A stretch of DNA of 64,000 bases from Bog-159 sp049511415 (GTDB taxonomy: Bacteria; Acidobacteriota; Terriglobia; Bryobacterales; Bryobacteraceae). Under the pieces are notes generated by a model. The model worked only from the letters and a program-made list of their open reading frames with translations, ran no database searches and was not told where the DNA came from. Positions 62,065 through 64,000 of the stretch are shown here, piece after piece; position 1 is the stretch's first letter, and every line of letters begins with the position of its first letter. The stretch spans positions 53,899 to 117,898 of the forward strand of contig JBEKYC010000012.1 in NCBI GenBank assembly GCA_049511415.1, read 5' to 3'. Position numbers and translations under genes: made by a program.

Positions 62065-63270
62065 GTGCAGCCCACCGTCACACTTATGGCCAATTCCGGA
62101 AGGCACCAGGCGCGCTTGCCCGAGGCTTTGGCACGTGAAGGGGTGTTGCGGCAGGCGGTGCGTCTGGCGCCGGCGCTGGAGATTCTGGAACCGGACGCGG
62201 CGGGCGGGCTGCGGGCGGTGCGGCGATTTCCGGGGCAGCAGACGGGGAGCCGGATTCTGTGGGCGACGTGGCGGCGGCTGCCGTTGGGGTGGCGGGGCGC
62301 GGTGCCGTTCTCCGGATGGGCGCGGGTGGCGGATTGGCGAATTGCGCGGCATCTGGCGGCGTGCGATGTTTTTCACGGGCTGATGGGGGTGAGCTTTGCG
62401 AGTCTGGATCGGGCCAAGCGGGCGGGCGCGGTGACGCTGATCGACAATCCGACGCTGCATCCGGCGGCGTTCCGGCGGGCGGTGCTGGCGGATCAGGCGG
62501 AGGCGGGAGTGGGGCCTGGCGAGGGAGAGCCGGTGATGGGGCTATCGGCGATCCGGATGTGCGCGCGGCAGTATGAGGCGTGCGACCGGATCATTGTGTA
62601 TTCGTCCGCGGCGGCGCGGAGTTTTGAGCCGTATAGATATGGCGGGAAGGTGGTGGTGGTGCGGCCGGGTGTGGACCATGGCTTATTTGCGCCGGCTGCG
62701 GCGAGGCGGCGCGCGGGTGGCTTTCGGGTGGGGTATGTGGGGCGGATCGAGGCGGCCAAGGGCGTGCATCATTTGATCGCGGCTTGGAAGCGCTTGGCGC
62801 TGGCGGACGGGGAACTGGTGCTTGCGGGGCGGGTTCTTCCGGAAATGGCGGGGTTGCGGGCGGCGGGCGTGACGCTGGCCGGCATTCTGCCGGTGGAGGG
62901 AGTGGTCCGGCTGCTGCAAGATTGCGACTTGTTTGTTTTTCCGTCGGTGAACGAGGGACTGCCGCTGGCGGTTCTGGAGGCGATGTCGTGCGGCGTGCCG
63001 GTGTTGGCGTGCCTCGGGACGGGGGCGGAGGATTGTGTGACTTCGGGGCGGGAAGGGTTGTTGGCGCCGGGCAAGGACACGGAGGCGTTGGCGGAGGCGA
63101 TGCAATGGTGTTGTGGACATCGGGAGGAATTGGGGGCGATGGGCCGGGCGGCGCGGAGGCGGGTGGAGGGGGAGTTTACGCTGGGGCATTATGTAGGGCG
63201 GCTGGTGGAGCTATACCGGTGTGTGGCGACCGATTTCATCAGCCGGCCGGGAAGGACCAGCATTGTTTGA
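62065..63270 (+). CDS. glycosyltransferase, family 4
   Basis: 401 residues from a GTG at 62065 (an ATG at 62086 is possible). GT-B fold: 'ACDVFHGLMGVS', 'DRIIVYSSAAARSFEPY', 'GYVGRIEAAKGVHHLIAAW', and 'VFPSVNEGLPLAVLEAMSCG' containing EX7E. Codon choice is extremely G-ending (GCG, CGG, GTG, GGG), more than in the GT genes at 19-41 kb. Its TGA overlaps the TTG start of the next gene region. Confidence 0.88.
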   Translation: MQPTVTLMANSGRHQARLPEALAREGVLRQAVRLAPALEILEPDAAGGLRAVRRFPGQQTGSRILWATWRRLPLGWRGAVPFSGWARVADWRIARHLAACDVFHGLMGVSFASLDRAKRAGAVTLIDNPTLHPAAFRRAVLADQAEAGVGPGEGEPVMGLSAIRMCARQYEACDRIIVYSSAAARSFEPYRYGGKVVVVRPGVDHGLFAPAAARRRAGGFRVGYVGRIEAAKGVHHLIAAWKRLALADGELVLAGRVLPEMAGLRAAGVTLAGILPVEGVVRLLQDCDLFVFPSVNEGLPLAVLEAMSCGVPVLACLGTGAEDCVTSGREGLLAPGKDTEALAEAMQWCCGHREELGAMGRAARRRVEGEFTLGHYVGRLVELYRCVATDFISRPGRTSIV

Positions 63271-63687
63271 ATATATTGTGCTGGGCGGTCTCGCGGGCGG
63301 CATCGTCTGGACACTGGCGCGGGAATGGAAACGGTCGAGACAGATTCGGCAATATGCAGAAGGCAAGGGTTTCTCATACATAGGCGCGAGTCTTCCAGCG
63401 AGCTTTCCATTTGGCGAAACATCGGTGAGTTGGGCCGGTTCCGTCATGAACGCGGTTGCGCGGAAGTGGAGTGGAAAGGAAGTGCTCTTTTTGATTGCAG
63501 ACTGGGGTCAGGCAAGAGTCGCAGGACGCAAACCGTGGTAGCGGTTCGCGGCGGGCCGGATTGTTTTGGGCCCATTCGATTTGGCCCATTTCTGACGACC
63601 GAGACGGCCGGCGAGTGGGCGCTGGTTTACCGCGCAAGGCAACGCCTGCCGCTGGAGGAGATTGACGCGCTTCTGGCAGAGGTCTAG
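63263..63687 (+). pseudogene. small membrane-anchored protein gene with a frameshift
   Basis: A TTG at 63263, with AAGGA 6 bases upstream and overlapping the GT4 stop, starts 'MFEYIVLGGLAGGIVWTLAR' (one N-terminal helix). The frame is good to '…GKEVLF', then runs off to a stop at 63539-63541. The next frame carries the rest: 'DCRLGSGKSRRTQTVVAVRG…GEWALVYRARQRLPLEEIDALLAEV' to 63687. The change falls in a T5 run (gctctttttgattg); six Ts would restore a single ~140-residue protein. The family is not named. A recent mutation, a sequencing error or slippage are all possible. Confidence 0.7.
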
Positions 63688-63711
63688 CGATAGCGGGGCC
63701 GGGGCGGGTTC

Positions 63712-64000
63712 TTAAGGCAGAGGTGGCAGCGGCAGGAGATCCACCCAACGGTCGGCCAATATGGCAAGCCGCAAGCCGTCCGGTGATACCGCCATGGAAG
63801 CCAAGCCCCGGATCGGTGGGCCATTCACGCCGATCGCGTATGAGGGCCAATGGAACGGCGCGCCGTAGAGAAACAACTTATGCAGCAGTTCATACCCTCC
63901 CACGTCAAGCGTCGCCACAGCGCCTTTCACTTTGCAAGACGGCACGATGAAGCGGCGGCCTGCGGATGAAGGATACACGTCGCCGAGGGCGCATTTCCCG
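63712..64000 (-). CDS. C-terminal part of an uncharacterised protein (5' end outside window)
   Basis: The frame is open to the right edge ('GKCALGDVYPSSAGRRFIVPSC…'), giving the last ~95 residues. 'GLASMAVSPDGLRLAILADRWVDLLPLPPLP' at the end looks like a propeller blade strand ('AVSPDGxRLA'). Too little is present to name a family. Confidence 0.6.
   Translation of the reverse strand, partial: GKCALGDVYPSSAGRRFIVPSCKVKGAVATLDVGGYELLHKLFLYGAPFHWPSYAIGVNGPPIRGLASMAVSPDGLRLAILADRWVDLLPLPPLP

Noticed and set aside
63263..63687. Programmed frameshifting as the explanation of the broken frame
   Set aside because: There is no stimulatory structure or typical slippery heptamer beyond the T-run; mutation or sequencing error is simpler.

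Overview
The window is GC-rich bacterial DNA that most likely comes from an Acidobacteriota of the Solibacter/Bryobacter type. The evidence is a TIGR03437-type C-terminal domain (first described in Candidatus Solibacter), large SBBP-repeat proteins, an Oar-like TonB-dependent receptor, a Uma2 relic and a DUF433/DUF5615 relic. The assignment is inferred from family content; no search was run. I see no rRNA, tRNA, CRISPR array or intact transposase.

Layout. (1) 1-2051: the end of a TonB-dependent outer-membrane receptor. (2) 2060-15320, minus strand: four tandem paralogous secreted proteins with a clan GH-A-like barrel, three carrying FN3 tails and one a TIGR03437 tail, then a large BNR-type propeller protein. 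Three of these five genes have readable sigma-70-like promoters. (3) 15558-18312: an arylsulfotransferase-like protein and an exported MsrB. (4) 18296-44770: glycosyltransferases, GT-C/YfhO-like membrane proteins, Gmd and a coiled-coil methyltransferase, interspersed with four very different proteins that all end in the same cassette of five ~51-residue repeats with a WQDPVSG core. (5) 44772-47466: a minus-strand run of methyltransferase, NAD-dependent epimerase and DPM-like GT2. (6) 47507-49707: a RepA-type replication initiator with an upstream iteron field, an AT-rich stretch and a DnaA-box-like site, which together look like a plasmid-type origin inside the polysaccharide locus. (7) 49698-57619: asparagine synthetase-like protein, GT4, outer-membrane barrel, a WecA/MraY-type and a WbaP/PglC-type phosphoglycosyl transferase, and a frameshifted Uma2 gene. 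(8) 57653-64000: PilZ-like protein, SnoaL-like protein, a sulfatase-fold hydrolase with Thr in place of the formylglycine Cys, a 51-codon gene, a decayed toxin-antitoxin pair, an FkbM methyltransferase, another GT4, a frameshifted small gene and a partial gene at the edge.

How it fits together. The central 40 kb encodes synthesis of a complex surface glycan: two lipid-linked initiation enzymes, about eight glycosyltransferases, GDP-sugar and NDP-sugar modification, amidation and methylation. It is mixed with secreted or outer-membrane propeller, FN3 and hydrolase proteins that probably act on or display carbohydrate outside the cell. No Wzx, Wzy, Wza or Wzc was seen, so the pathway is incomplete here. 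The most unusual features are the recurring five-repeat cassette, including on a polytopic membrane glycosyltransferase-like protein, the four-gene hydrolase array and the iteron origin.
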